Assembly: GCF_000295095.1 (NCBI RefSeq)
Contig: NZ_JH806633.1
Span: 809,536-873,535, forward strand
DNA length: 64,000 nucleotides
DNA from: Actinomyces timonensis DSM 23838
GTDB lineage: Bacteria; Actinomycetota; Actinomycetes; Actinomycetales; Actinomycetaceae
Direction of reading: 5' to 3'
Below, piece after piece: positions 48,584 to 57,269 of the stretch. Numbering within the stretch: the stretch's first letter is position 1; every line of letters begins with the position of its first letter. Below the pieces are notes generated by a model. The model saw only the letters and a list, made by a program, of their open reading frames with translations. It did no database searches and was not told the DNA's origin. Position numbers and translations under genes: made by a program.

Positions 48584-48631
48584 GCGTCATTCCCTCATCG
48601 TCCTTCCGCGCGAGCCCGAGCCGTTCTCAGA

Positions 48632-49586
48632 TCACCGAGGGCGCTGAAGGGCCCCGCGCGACCCGCAAAGGATACAACGCCCGGCCATTCCGACCTCATC
48701 GGCCACATCGGCCACATCGGCCATCATCCGCGTATTCGGGGGAAGAACCGAGCCGGCGCCCACGGAATCGGGCCCCGATCCGCGAGGGCCGCCCGCGATA
48801 TCAGCGGCGCGGGATTCCCCGATCAGATAGTCGCTCAGGGCCCTCGCCGCCCGGGCGCCACGGCCGATCGACACAGTGGCCGTGCGCCGATCGGCGCGAT
48901 CCATATGGATCGGCTGGCGCCAGATCGTCGCCCTCTCGACGACCGCCATGCACCTCGAGGCCCCCGCTGCCCAGATCATGCCGTCGCGCCCCTCCATCGC
49001 GCGCTCGATCCTGCGCACCGGGGAGGACAGCGCCACCTCCATCCGCCCGTCGACCAGGCGCGAGATCTCGCCGTCGAGGATCCACCGGGGCAGCCGGCGC
49101 TCGGATATGCCGCGCCGCAGCATCCCGCCCAGCGCGTGGTGCGCCTCGAGGAGCACGACCTCATGACCGGCGAGCACGAGCTGGTGGGAGGCGGACAGCC
49201 CGCACGGCCCCGAGCCGACCACGGCGACGCGCTTACCGGTGGGCGCCCCCGGCTCCCCCAGCGCCCAGCCGTCGTGCAGGGCCAGCTCGCCCACCGCGGC
49301 CTCGAGCCCCTTGATGCCCACCGCTCCCCCGTTCATCCGCCTGGTGGCCAGGACGCAGCCCGACTCGCACGGCGCGTAGCAGATGCGCCCCATGCAGGCG
49401 GGCAGGGGTTGGCGCCGACCATCAGCTCCCAGGCGCGGCGGGCGGCGCCCCACTGGAGCGCGCTCAGCCACTGGCGCACCGGCTCCTCGGAGCGGCAGCG
49501 GTCCTCACAGGGCGCGGGCCGCATGAGCCCGTCGGAGGCGGCGCCACTGCCACCATGACGGGACCTTGGACCTTGTAACCCCGATC
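48632..49586 (-). pseudogene. GltD-like FAD/NADPH oxidoreductase, frameshifted and deleted
   Basis: Remnant of a glutamate-synthase-small-subunit-like flavoprotein. It begins at ATG 49586 with an N-terminal cysteine region (PAPCEDRC) and PVRQWLSALQWGAARRAWELM. One base is missing near 49400 (…NPCP / ACMGRICYAPCESGC). The FAD site VAVVGSGPCGLSASHQLVLAG and GGMLRRGISERRLPRWILD are good. Then about 150 residues of the central NADPH domain are absent; the end TATVSIGRGARAARALSDYL is recognisable. Sequence after that (48632 to about 48830) is not family-like. It is divergent from the Fix genes and may have supplied their electrons. Confidence 0.82.
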
Positions 49587-49593
49587 TCACCAT

Positions 49594-49612
49594 GCCACGA
49601 TTGTACCCATCA
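49594..49612. promoter_or_regulatory. Candidate operator of the acyl-CoA cluster (copy 2)
   Basis: TTGTAC-N6-GTTAATT, 7 bp upstream of the oxidoreductase start and about 115 bp upstream of the fixA-like start, in the divergent promoter region. It matches copy 1 at 40529-40547 in 12 of 13 fixed positions with identical spacing. Unlike copy 1 its centre is not palindromic. Confidence 0.5.
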
Positions 49613-49726
49613 GTTAATTGTGGGGCGTGGGAATCACGCGAACACCACCTGACCAGGGACGCGACGTCGCGCCACCGCACCGCAAGCACGAGAGCACACG
49701 CACACGTCATACAAGGAGAGGCGCCG

Positions 49727-50623
49727 ATGACTATCGCCGTGGCCTACAAGTGGGCAGCAAATCCGCAAGACGCCGCGGTCGTCAAGGCCCCCGGCATGAA
49801 GGACATCCTGGCAGCGGGCAAGAAGAAGGTCGACGTCGTCAGCCCCGAGGCGCCCACGGCCACCCTCGAGGTCGTCTCCCTCAGCCGCCCCGAGCCGCGC
49901 AGCCGCAAGAACAGCATCCTGCCCAACGCCGAAGAGCTCATCGACGCCGGTCCCGGGGACCTCATCCTCGCGGCGGACCGCGCTGCCGAGCGCGTCATCG
50001 CCGGCGCCGTCGCCGCCCGGCTCGACGCGCCCGTCCTCACCGGGGTCACCTCGATCAGCGACGGCGCCGTCACGCGCGCGAGGTACGGCGGGCTCACGCT
50101 CGAGACCGTCCGCTCCTCGCGGCCCATCGTCATCATCGCCCCCGGCGGCTCACCCGTCGCGGGCGAGCCGGTGGCGCCCGAGGCGGCCAGCACCGAGGAG
50201 AGCCCCTACCCCGCCTCCATCACCGCCCAGTCCGGCGCCGAGGCGGCCCAGGCGGACCTGTCGACCGCCAAGACCATCGTCGCCGGCGGGCGCGGCTTCA
50301 AGGCCAAGGAGGAGCTCGGCCTCCTCGAGGACGTCGCCGCCGCCCTGGGGGCGGAGACGGCCTGCTCACGGCCCCTGGCCGAGACCGTCGACTGGATGCC
50401 CAAGTCCCGCTGCATCGGGGTCTCCGGCCAGAAGGTCCACCCCGACCTGTACATCGCCGTGGGCATCTCCGGCCAGATGCAGCACATGGCCGGGGCGAGG
50501 GACTCGAAGACGATCGTGGTGATCAACTCCGACGCCGAGGCGCCCATCTTCGCCCAGGCCGACTACGGGGTCGTCGGCGACCTGACCACCGTGCTGCCCG
50601 CGCTCGGGAAGGCGCTCCAATGA
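49727..50623 (+). pseudogene. fixB: Electron-transfer flavoprotein beta/alpha remnant (fixA-fixB fusion)
   Basis: One 298-codon frame with SD AAGGAGAGGC. Residues 1-16 (MTIAVAYKWAANPQDA) are the start of FixA (ETF beta). The frame then jumps to the beta C-terminal region (PGMKDILAAGKKKVDVVS) and, near residue 62-66, to the middle of FixB (ETF alpha: AGAVAARLDAPVLTGV). From there the alpha FAD domain looks complete: TIVAGGRGFKAKEELGLLED, GVSGQKVHPDLYIAVGISGQ, INSDAEAPIFAQADYGVVGD. FixA and FixB together should have over 500 residues, so more than 200 are missing, in frame. The alpha FAD domain might still fold. It overlaps the fixC start (ATGA). Confidence 0.83.
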
Positions 50624-51528
50624 CCTCCGCCGCCGCGCAGGAGGACGACGAGGTCTTCGACGCCTTCGTCGTCGGCGGCGGCGTGGCGGGCACGGTCTGC
50701 GCCTACCAGCTGGCCTCCCAGGGGCACGAGGTGGTCCTCATCGAGCGCGGCGACGAGCCCGGGGCGAAGAACCTCTCCGGCGGCGTGTTCTACTGCCGCG
50801 TCATGGAGGAGGTCTTCCCGGGCTTCGTCGAGAAGGCCCCGGTGGAGCGGCGGATCACCCGCAACATCGTCTCCTTCCTCAACGAGGCCTCGTCCGTCGA
50901 CATCGACTACTGGGACCAGCGCCTGCACGAGCCGGCCAACGCGGTCTCCGTGCTGCGCGCCCGGGTGGTCGTCTGCGCCGACGGCGTCAACTCCTTCCTG
51001 GCCCGCCAGGCGGGGGTGCGGGACAAGGAGCCCATGAAGAACCTCGCCGTCGGGGTCAAGTCCGTCATACGGCTGCCGCGCGCCACCATCGAGGACCGCT
51101 TCCGGCTCACCGAGGACGACGGCGTCGCCTACGCCATCGTGGGGGACGCCACCCAGGGCTGCGCGGGAGGTGGGTTCCTCTACACGAACACCGAGTCCGT
51201 CTCCGTCGGCGTGGTGCTCAGGCTCGACGACCTGGTCGCCAAGGGCCTGCGCAGCTCCGAGGTCCACGACCACTTCCTCGCCTTCACGACCGACGAGGAG
51301 CAGAGCCACATCCACGTCAACCAGGAGATCGCCCGGGCCACCGGCACCGGGAGGCTCCTCGTCCGGGTCTGCCCCGCGCACGTGTACAGCGAGGAGCCGG
51401 ACGGGACCATCTCCGTCGAGTACGCCGCCTGCCTCGAGTGCGGCACATGCCTGGCCGTGGCCGCGCCCGGGGCGCTGACATGGCACTACCCCCGAGGGGG
51501 CTACGGGGTCTCCTTCCGCGAGGGCTGA
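50620..51528 (+). pseudogene. fixC: FixC-FixX remnant fused in frame
   Basis: One 302-codon frame. Residues 1-113 are the start of FixC (flavoprotein:quinone-type), with FAD motif VVGGGVAGT and GAKNLSGGVFYCRVM. About 60 residues are missing at 113-115. 115-220 is the FixC middle (VVVCADGVNSFLARQAG, FLYTNTESVSVGVVL). Near residue 220 about 150 FixC residues are gone and FixX follows. FixX keeps its four ligand cysteines (CPAHVY, then CLECGTC) and ends ALTWHYPRGGYGVSFREG. The absent parts include the quinone-facing domain, so the protein is probably inactive. Confidence 0.83.
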
Positions 51529-51560
51529 CGGGCCGGAGAGGCTGGCAGGGCCCGCTCCCC

Positions 51561-51586
51561 CCGGCCCGCGGGTCGCCGCGGGCCGG
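51561..51586. terminator. Hairpin between Fix cluster and aspA
   Basis: CCGGCCCGCGG - GTCG - CCGCGGGCCGG: an 11-bp perfect stem with a 4-nt loop between the convergent stop codons of the fixCX remnant and aspA. Confidence 0.8.
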
Positions 51587-51592
51587 CCCGGC

Positions 51593-53062
51593 CTACTCGC
51601 CCTCGGCGACCTCGACGGGGGTGACGGAGGGGTCGGCGCCCGAGTAGTGGTGGGCGTCCCGGTACCGGGGGCGCAGGAGGTTCTCCGCGCTGAGGAGCTC
51701 GTCGAGGACGGATTCCTCCAGCAGGCCCATCTCCAGGACGACCTCGCGCACCGAGCGCCCGGAGCGCGCGCACTCGCGGCCCACGAGGTCCCCGTTGTGG
51801 TGGCCGATGACCTCATTGAGATAGGTGACGATGCCGATCGAGTCGAGCACGTTGCGCCGGCAGACCTCCTCGTTGGCCTCGATGCCCGAGACGCACAGGT
51901 CGCGCAGGACGCGCATGGCCCGGCGCAGCAGGTGGATCGACTCGAAGGCCGCCTGCCCGATGACGGGCTCCATGACGTTGAGCTGGAGCTGGCCGGCCTC
52001 GGCCGCCATGGTGACCGTGAGGTCGTTGCCGATGACCTTGAAGCAGATCTGGTTGACGACCTCGGGGATGACGGGGTTGACCTTCGCGGGCATGATCGAG
52101 GAGCCCGCCTGGCGCTCGGGCAGGCGGATCTCCGCCAGGCCCGCGCGCGGCCCGGAGGACAGCAGCCGCAGGTCGTTGCAGATCTTGGAGAGCTTGACCG
52201 CCAGGCGCTTGATCGTGGCGTGCATGGACACATATGCGCCGGTGTCGCTCGTGGCCTCCAGGAGGTTCTGGGCCCCGGAGACCGGCAGGCCGGTGACCTC
52301 CTTGAGGTGGCGCACGGCCGTCTCGGGGTAGCCGGGGGGCGTGTTGAGGCCGGTGCCGATGGCGGTGGCGCCCAGGTTGACCTCCAGCAGGAGCGCGCTG
52401 TTGTGCATGAGGCGCGTGATCTCCTCATCGAGCAGGACGGCGAAGGCCTTGAACTCCTGGCCCAGGCTCATCGGGACCGCGTCCTGGAGCTGGGTGCGCC
52501 CCATCTTGAGGACGTCGTGGAACTGGCGGGACTTGTCGAGGAAGGCGTCGATGAGGTCGCACAGGTCCGCCTCCATCCCGGCCACCGCCTGGTAGAGGCC
52601 CAGGCGGAATCCGGTGGGGTAGGCGTCGTTCGTCGACTGCGACTTGTTGATGTGGTCGTTGGGGTTGACGACGTCGTAGCGGCCCTTGGCGTAGCCCAGG
52701 TGCTCCAGGGCGAGGTTGGCGACGACCTCGTTGGTGTTCATGTTGAGGCTCGTGCCCGCCCCGCCCTGGAAGACGTCGACGGGGAACTGGTCCATGCACC
52801 GCCCCTCGACGAGGATCTCGTCGCATGCCCACAGCACAGCGTCGGCGAGCTCGGGGTCCAGCGTCCCCAGCTCGAGGTTGGCCAGGGCGGAGGCCTTCTT
52901 GACCTGGACCATGCCCCGGACCAGCTCCGGGACGTCGCCGATGGTCGTGCCCGAGATCTGGAAGTTCTCAATGGCCCGCAGCGTGTGGATGCCCCAGTAG
53001 GCGTCGAGGGGCACCTCGCGCGATCCCAGGAGATCCACCTCGGTACGAGTCGCCGGTCGCAT
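51593..53062 (-). CDS. aspA: Aspartate ammonia-lyase
   Basis: Splits aspartate into fumarate and ammonia. 489 residues, starting at ATG 53062 with a good SD (GAAGGAGA). The class II fumarase/aspartase fold is clear: [35 protein letters not shown], and the signature [15 protein letters not shown] that carries the catalytic serine loop. The gene is intact, in contrast to the cluster upstream. As a source of fumarate it would fit anaerobic respiration, but no fumarate reductase is in view. It diverges from fasR. Confidence 0.95.
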   Translation of the reverse strand: MRPATRTEVDLLGSREVPLDAYWGIHTLRAIENFQISGTTIGDVPELVRGMVQVKKASALANLELGTLDPELADAVLWACDEILVEGRCMDQFPVDVFQGGAGTSLNMNTNEVVANLALEHLGYAKGRYDVVNPNDHINKSQSTNDAYPTGFRLGLYQAVAGMEADLCDLIDAFLDKSRQFHDVLKMGRTQLQDAVPMSLGQEFKAFAVLLDEEITRLMHNSALLLEVNLGATAIGTGLNTPPGYPETAVRHLKEVTGLPVSGAQNLLEATSDTGAYVSMHATIKRLAVKLSKICNDLRLLSSGPRAGLAEIRLPERQAGSSIMPAKVNPVIPEVVNQICFKVIGNDLTVTMAAEAGQLQLNVMEPVIGQAAFESIHLLRRAMRVLRDLCVSGIEANEEVCRRNVLDSIGIVTYLNEVIGHHNGDLVGRECARSGRSVREVVLEMGLLEESVLDELLSAENLLRPRYRDAHHYSGADPSVTPVEVAEGE

Positions 53063-53182
53063 GTCTGTCTCCTTCGCTAGGATCTCAGGGCCGACGGAGC
53101 GGGCCCCATTCCCCGCCCCATCGCGCCTCAATCGGGTGCTCTACATTATCCCCGGCACGCGCGCACTGGGTAGCATCTGACC

Positions 53183-54394
53183 ATGGACGAGTTGAGCGAG
53201 GCGTCGGTCGCGGCCCTCCGGCGGGCGCAGAACACGATCATCGAGCACTCCCTCGACCGCATCAGCGCCGCCCACCCCTGGTACCGCACGCTTCCCGAGG
53301 CCTCGCGCAGGCAGATCGAGAAGGTCTCCCACCTGGGTGTGACCATGTTCGTCGACTCCGTCGAGGAGCCCGAGAGCGCGGCGAAGCCCTCCCAGATCTT
53401 CTCCGTCGCCCCCGCGACCCTCACCGGCACGATCACCCTGGGCCAGACCCTCGACCTCGTGCGCACCGTTCTCGACGTCGTCGTCGAGGAGGCCCCCCAG
53501 GCGGTTCCCGCCGAGGACCACGACGCCGTCCGCATCCTCGTGCTCACCTTCGGCCGCGATGTCGGCTTCGCCGCCGCGGAGGTCTACGCCCGCGCCGCCG
53601 AGGCCCGCGGCGCCTGGGACGCGCGCCTGGAGTCGGTGGCCGTCGACTCCATGCTCCACGGCACCCCCACGGAGGCGGCCACGCGCGCCGGCTCGGCGGG
53701 CTGGAGCCACCGCGGCCCCGTCGTCGCCATCGCCTCGCGAACGGCGCTCGACGCGATCGCCACCTCCCGCCTGCGCCACGCCTGCCGGGCGGAGGCCGAG
53801 GACTGCCTCGTCTCGGTGCGCGGGGACTCGGTCATCATCATCCTGGGCGGCCCCTCCCCCGAGGCGCCCAGCGGACCAGCGGGCCAGCACAGCCAGCCCA
53901 GCCGGGACAGCCGCGCCGAGCGCGGCGTCGATGAGATCGCCCTGGAGATCGCCGCCTCCCTCGACGGCCCCACCGTGGTGGGCCCCGTGGTGGCCGAGGT
54001 GGATCACGCGGGACTCTCCCTGCGCTCGGCGCTGGCGGGCCTGAGGGCACTGCCGGGCTGGGCCGAGGCCCCCAACCCCGTGCGCGCCGACGACCTCCTC
54101 CCCGAGCGCCTCCTGTCCGGCGACGAGCTCGCCCATGAGCAGATCCTCGCCCTCGTCCACGAGCCCCTCCACGCCATGGGCGACCCCTTCGAGGAGACCG
54201 TCGCCACCTACCTGGCCCTCGGCGGGAGCCTGGAGGCCACCGCGAGGGCCCTGTTCGTCCACGCGAACACCGTCCGCTACCGCCTGGGGCGGGTGAGCGA
54301 GCAGGTGGGCTGGGACGCGACGAATCCCCGCGATGGGCTCATGCTCCACATGGCGGTGCTCGTCGGCCGGCTCGCCGCGGCCTCGCGCCTCTAG
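53183..54394 (+). CDS. fasR: FasR-type PucR-family regulator of fatty acid synthesis
   Basis: A 403-residue regulator with a long N-terminal ligand/GGDEF-like domain and a C-terminal PucR helix-turn-helix (HTH_30 type): VATYLALGGSLEATARALF followed by VHANTVRYRLGRVSEQVGW. It sits directly before acpP and fabF, the place of FasR in streptomycetes, where it activates the fab operon. In those genomes fabD and fabH lie between fasR and acpP; here they are absent. It diverges from aspA. Confidence 0.85.
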   Translation: MDELSEASVAALRRAQNTIIEHSLDRISAAHPWYRTLPEASRRQIEKVSHLGVTMFVDSVEEPESAAKPSQIFSVAPATLTGTITLGQTLDLVRTVLDVVVEEAPQAVPAEDHDAVRILVLTFGRDVGFAAAEVYARAAEARGAWDARLESVAVDSMLHGTPTEAATRAGSAGWSHRGPVVAIASRTALDAIATSRLRHACRAEAEDCLVSVRGDSVIIILGGPSPEAPSGPAGQHSQPSRDSRAERGVDEIALEIAASLDGPTVVGPVVAEVDHAGLSLRSALAGLRALPGWAEAPNPVRADDLLPERLLSGDELAHEQILALVHEPLHAMGDPFEETVATYLALGGSLEATARALFVHANTVRYRLGRVSEQVGWDATNPRDGLMLHMAVLVGRLAAASRL

Positions 54395-54500
54395 CCCCCG
54401 GCCCCGCTCGGGCCCGCGGCCCGTCTCCCTCCCCCTGACCTCCCTGACAATCACACCCATCCGGCGGCGCGCGCCGCCCCGACCCACCAAGGAGTCCACC

Positions 54501-54758
54501 ATGGCTGACACGGCCGAGGAGACCACCGACGTCCTGGACGTCATCATCGAGCTCGCCGCCGAGGAGGCCGGGGTGGCGCCCGAGTCGATCACCGCCGACT
54601 CGCGCTTCGCCGAGGACCTCGACGTCGACTCCCTCGGGCTGCTCACCATCGCCACGCAGGTCGAGGAGCGCTTCGGCGTCACCCTCGAGGACGCCCTCAT
54701 CCCCACCCTTCCGACCGTGGGCGCCCTCGCCGACCTCGTCGCGGCCCGCAGGGCCTGA
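54501..54758 (+). CDS. acpP: Acyl carrier protein
   Basis: An 85-residue acidic ACP, with SD AAGGAG before ATG 54501. The phosphopantetheine serine lies in the motif DLDVDSLGLLTI. The helical layout and length are standard for type II fatty acid synthesis. The gene is 5 bp before fabF, so they are co-translated. Confidence 0.95.
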   Translation: MADTAEETTDVLDVIIELAAEEAGVAPESITADSRFAEDLDVDSLGLLTIATQVEERFGVTLEDALIPTLPTVGALADLVAARRA

Positions 54759-54763
54759 CCCCC

Positions 54764-56047
54764 GTGCCCGGCGAGGAGCCCCGCCGCCGCGCCGGCCAGC
54801 TGCCTGACCAGGAGGCCGAGAGCGAGGTCGTCATCACCGGCCTGGGCGCCACCACGCCGCTCGGCGGCAACGTGGCGAGCACCTGGGAGGCGCTGCGCTC
54901 CGGCGAGTGCGCCGTCCGCCCGATCGGCCAGGAGTGGGCCGAGGAGATGGGCCTGCCGGTGCGCATCGCCGCACCCCTCGCCGTCGAGCCCGCTGACGTC
55001 CTCACCCGCAAGGAGCTGCGGCGGCTCGATAGGTCCAGCCAGCTCGCGCTCATCGCCTCACGCGAGGCCTGGGCCCAGGCCGGCTCCCCGGAGGTCGACG
55101 GCGAGAGGCTGGCTGTGTCCATCGCGCCCGGCATGGGGCCGGTGCTCTCCGTCATGGAGGCCTGGGACGCGCTGCGCGAGCGGGGCCCGCGCAGGGTGGC
55201 GCCCACTGCGGTGCCCGCCCTCATGCCCAACGCCCCGGCGGTCGCCGTCGGCATCGAGCTGGGGGCGCGGGCAGGCATCCACTCCCCCGTGGCCGCCTGC
55301 GCCTCCGGGGCCGAGGCGATCGCCCACGGCGCCGACCTCATCTCCCTGGGGCGCGCGGACATGGTCCTGGCCGGCGGGACCGACGCCGCGCTGCACCCGA
55401 TGACCGTGGCCGCCTTCGCCGCCATGCGGGCACTGTCCACGCGCAATGACGATCCCGCGGGGGCCTCGCGGCCCCTGGCGGCCGACCGCGACGGCTTCGT
55501 CCTGGGCGAGGGGGCCGGCGTCGTCGTCCTGGAGTCCGCCGGGCACGCGCGAGCCCGGGGCGCCCACCCGCTCGCGCGCCTGGCAGGCTGGGCGATCACC
55601 GCCGACGCCATGGATGTCGCCCGCCCCGATCCCACGGGGACCCAGCAGGAGCGCGCCCTGCGCCAGGCCCTCGACCAGGCCGGCCTCGCCCCGGGCGAGC
55701 TCGGCCATATCAACGCCCACGCCACGTCCACGCCCGCCGGCGACATCGTCGAGGCGCGGGCCATCGCGCGGACTGTCCCCGGCGCGGCGCTCAGCGCCAC
55801 GAAATCGGCCACCGGGCACCTGCTCGGAGGCGCCGGTGGCCTGGAGGCGGTCCTGGCCGCCATGGCGATCGTGGAGGAGTTCCTCCCCCCGACCCTCCTG
55901 CCCGGCGGGATCGACCCGGAGATCGCGGATCTGGGGCTCGACGTCGTCGGCCCCGATGGGCGCGAGGCGCCGGGCCTGGCGAGCGCCGCGTCGACCTCCT
56001 TCGGATTCGGCGGGCACAACGCGGCGCTCGTGCTGCGCCGGCCCTGA
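54764..56047 (+). CDS. fabF: Beta-ketoacyl-ACP synthase II
   Basis: Condenses malonyl-ACP with acyl-ACP in chain elongation. 427 residues from a GTG start. Active-site triad: Cys in PVAACASGAEAI, His in HINAHATSTPAGD and His in KSATGHLLGGAGG; GFGGHNAALVL closes the fold. The first 18 residues are a charged extension of uncertain reality. It follows acpP by 5 bp and precedes the convergent DUF3145 gene, the conserved actinobacterial order. Confidence 0.95.
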   Translation: MPGEEPRRRAGQLPDQEAESEVVITGLGATTPLGGNVASTWEALRSGECAVRPIGQEWAEEMGLPVRIAAPLAVEPADVLTRKELRRLDRSSQLALIASREAWAQAGSPEVDGERLAVSIAPGMGPVLSVMEAWDALRERGPRRVAPTAVPALMPNAPAVAVGIELGARAGIHSPVAACASGAEAIAHGADLISLGRADMVLAGGTDAALHPMTVAAFAAMRALSTRNDDPAGASRPLAADRDGFVLGEGAGVVVLESAGHARARGAHPLARLAGWAITADAMDVARPDPTGTQQERALRQALDQAGLAPGELGHINAHATSTPAGDIVEARAIARTVPGAALSATKSATGHLLGGAGGLEAVLAAMAIVEEFLPPTLLPGGIDPEIADLGLDVVGPDGREAPGLASAASTSFGFGGHNAALVLRRP

Positions 56048-56072
56048 GCCCGCCCGCGCTCCGCGGGGCCCG

Positions 56073-56573
56073 TCAGCCGACCCTGTGGAGCCAGCGCACG
56101 GGGGCGCCGGAGCCTGCGTAGCGGAAGGGCTCGAGCTCGTCGTCCCAGGCCTGGCCCAGGGCCAGGTCGAGGTGGCGGCGCATGGCATCGGGCTGGGAGG
56201 CGTACTGGAGGGCGGCTCGGATGCGGTCCTCGGGGACGACGACGTTGCCGTGGACATCGGTCTGGGCGTGGAAGATCCCAAGGTCAGGGGTGTGCGACCA
56301 GCGCCCGCCATCGCAGCCGGGGCTGGCCTCCTCCGTCACCTCATAGCGCAGGTTGGCCCATCCCCGCAGGGCGGAGGCGAGGACCGCGCCCATGCCGACC
56401 CGCCCCACCCAACTGGTCTCGGCGCGCATCATGCCGGGAGCGGCAGGCTGCTCGGTCCAGTCGAGGTGGAGCTCGGTGCCCAGGGCGTTCTGCGCCGCCC
56501 AGACGATATGCGGGCACAGCGCCCGGGGGGCGGAGTGCACGAAAAGTACACCGCGGGTGTAACCACCGTTCAC
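56073..56573 (-). CDS. DUF3145 family protein
   Basis: A 166-residue soluble protein. The GTG at 56573 is preceded by AGGAGG at ideal spacing, and the family's own start motif (YTRGVLFVHSAPRALCPHIVWA shortened: TRGVLFVHSAP) follows at once, so this start is preferred over upstream alternatives. DUF3145 is actinobacterial and found next to fabF; function unknown. Typical features include WTEQPAAPGMMRAE, RWSHTPDLGIFHA and the C-terminal VRWLHRVG. Confidence 0.9.
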   Translation of the reverse strand: MNGGYTRGVLFVHSAPRALCPHIVWAAQNALGTELHLDWTEQPAAPGMMRAETSWVGRVGMGAVLASALRGWANLRYEVTEEASPGCDGGRWSHTPDLGIFHAQTDVHGNVVVPEDRIRAALQYASQPDAMRRHLDLALGQAWDDELEPFRYAGSGAPVRWLHRVG

Positions 56574-56746
56574 GATCAACAGCCTCCTGGATTGGTCGAG
56601 GGTCGTCTTCCCCAACGATCTCGCCAAGTGACTCCAGGGCGGTCATCATGATGCACGCGGCGTGCCCTTGAATCATGCCAGGATGCGGGCCGCCGCTCAA
56701 GGCGGCTCGCCCGCGGTCGCCGCAGCCGGCGCGGCCGCGGCGGGCC

Positions 56747-57238
56747 TCACAGCCCCTGCTCGCGCAGCTCCTTCATCGCCTTGGCGCGGTTCTTGCGATC
56801 CAGGCGGTCCAGGTAGAGGTGGCCCTCGAGGTGGTCGCACTCGTGCTGCAGGCAGCGGCCCATGAGCTCCTCCCCCTCGACGACGATCTCCTTGCCATCG
56901 AGGTCGATGCCCGTGGCGCGCGCGTACCACGCGCGCTTGGTGGGGAACCAGAGGCCCGGCACGGACAGGCAGCCCTCCTCACCATCCTGGTACTCGTCCC
57001 AGACGAGCTCGTCGAGGCGGGGGTTGAGGATGTAGCCGATCTCGCCGTCGATGTTCCAGGAGAAAGCGCGCAGGCCGACGCCGATCTGGTTCGCCGCCAG
57101 GCCCGCGCGGCCATCCTCATCCACCGTCTCGAGGAGGTCCTCCACGAGCGACTTCACTGAGTCGTCGATATCAGTGATCCACGCGCACTCCGTGCGCAGG
57201 ACCGGGTCGCCGATGATGCGGATGTCGCGGTATGCCAT
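56747..57238 (-). CDS. def: Peptide deformylase
   Basis: Removes the formyl group from new proteins. 163 residues. Metal-site motifs: EGCLS with the cysteine ligand and QHECDHLEG with the two histidines and catalytic Glu. Motif I reads [10 protein letters not shown], where most enzymes have GVGLAAPQIG: Arg for the first Gly and Asn for Pro. Relatives with Asn at this place exist among actinobacteria, so activity is still likely. A second deformylase elsewhere in the genome cannot be excluded. Confidence 0.93.
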   Translation of the reverse strand: MAYRDIRIIGDPVLRTECAWITDIDDSVKSLVEDLLETVDEDGRAGLAANQIGVGLRAFSWNIDGEIGYILNPRLDELVWDEYQDGEEGCLSVPGLWFPTKRAWYARATGIDLDGKEIVVEGEELMGRCLQHECDHLEGHLYLDRLDRKNRAKAMKELREQGL

Positions 57239-57269
57239 GCGCCCATCCTCTCACGGCCGGTGGGCGCGC

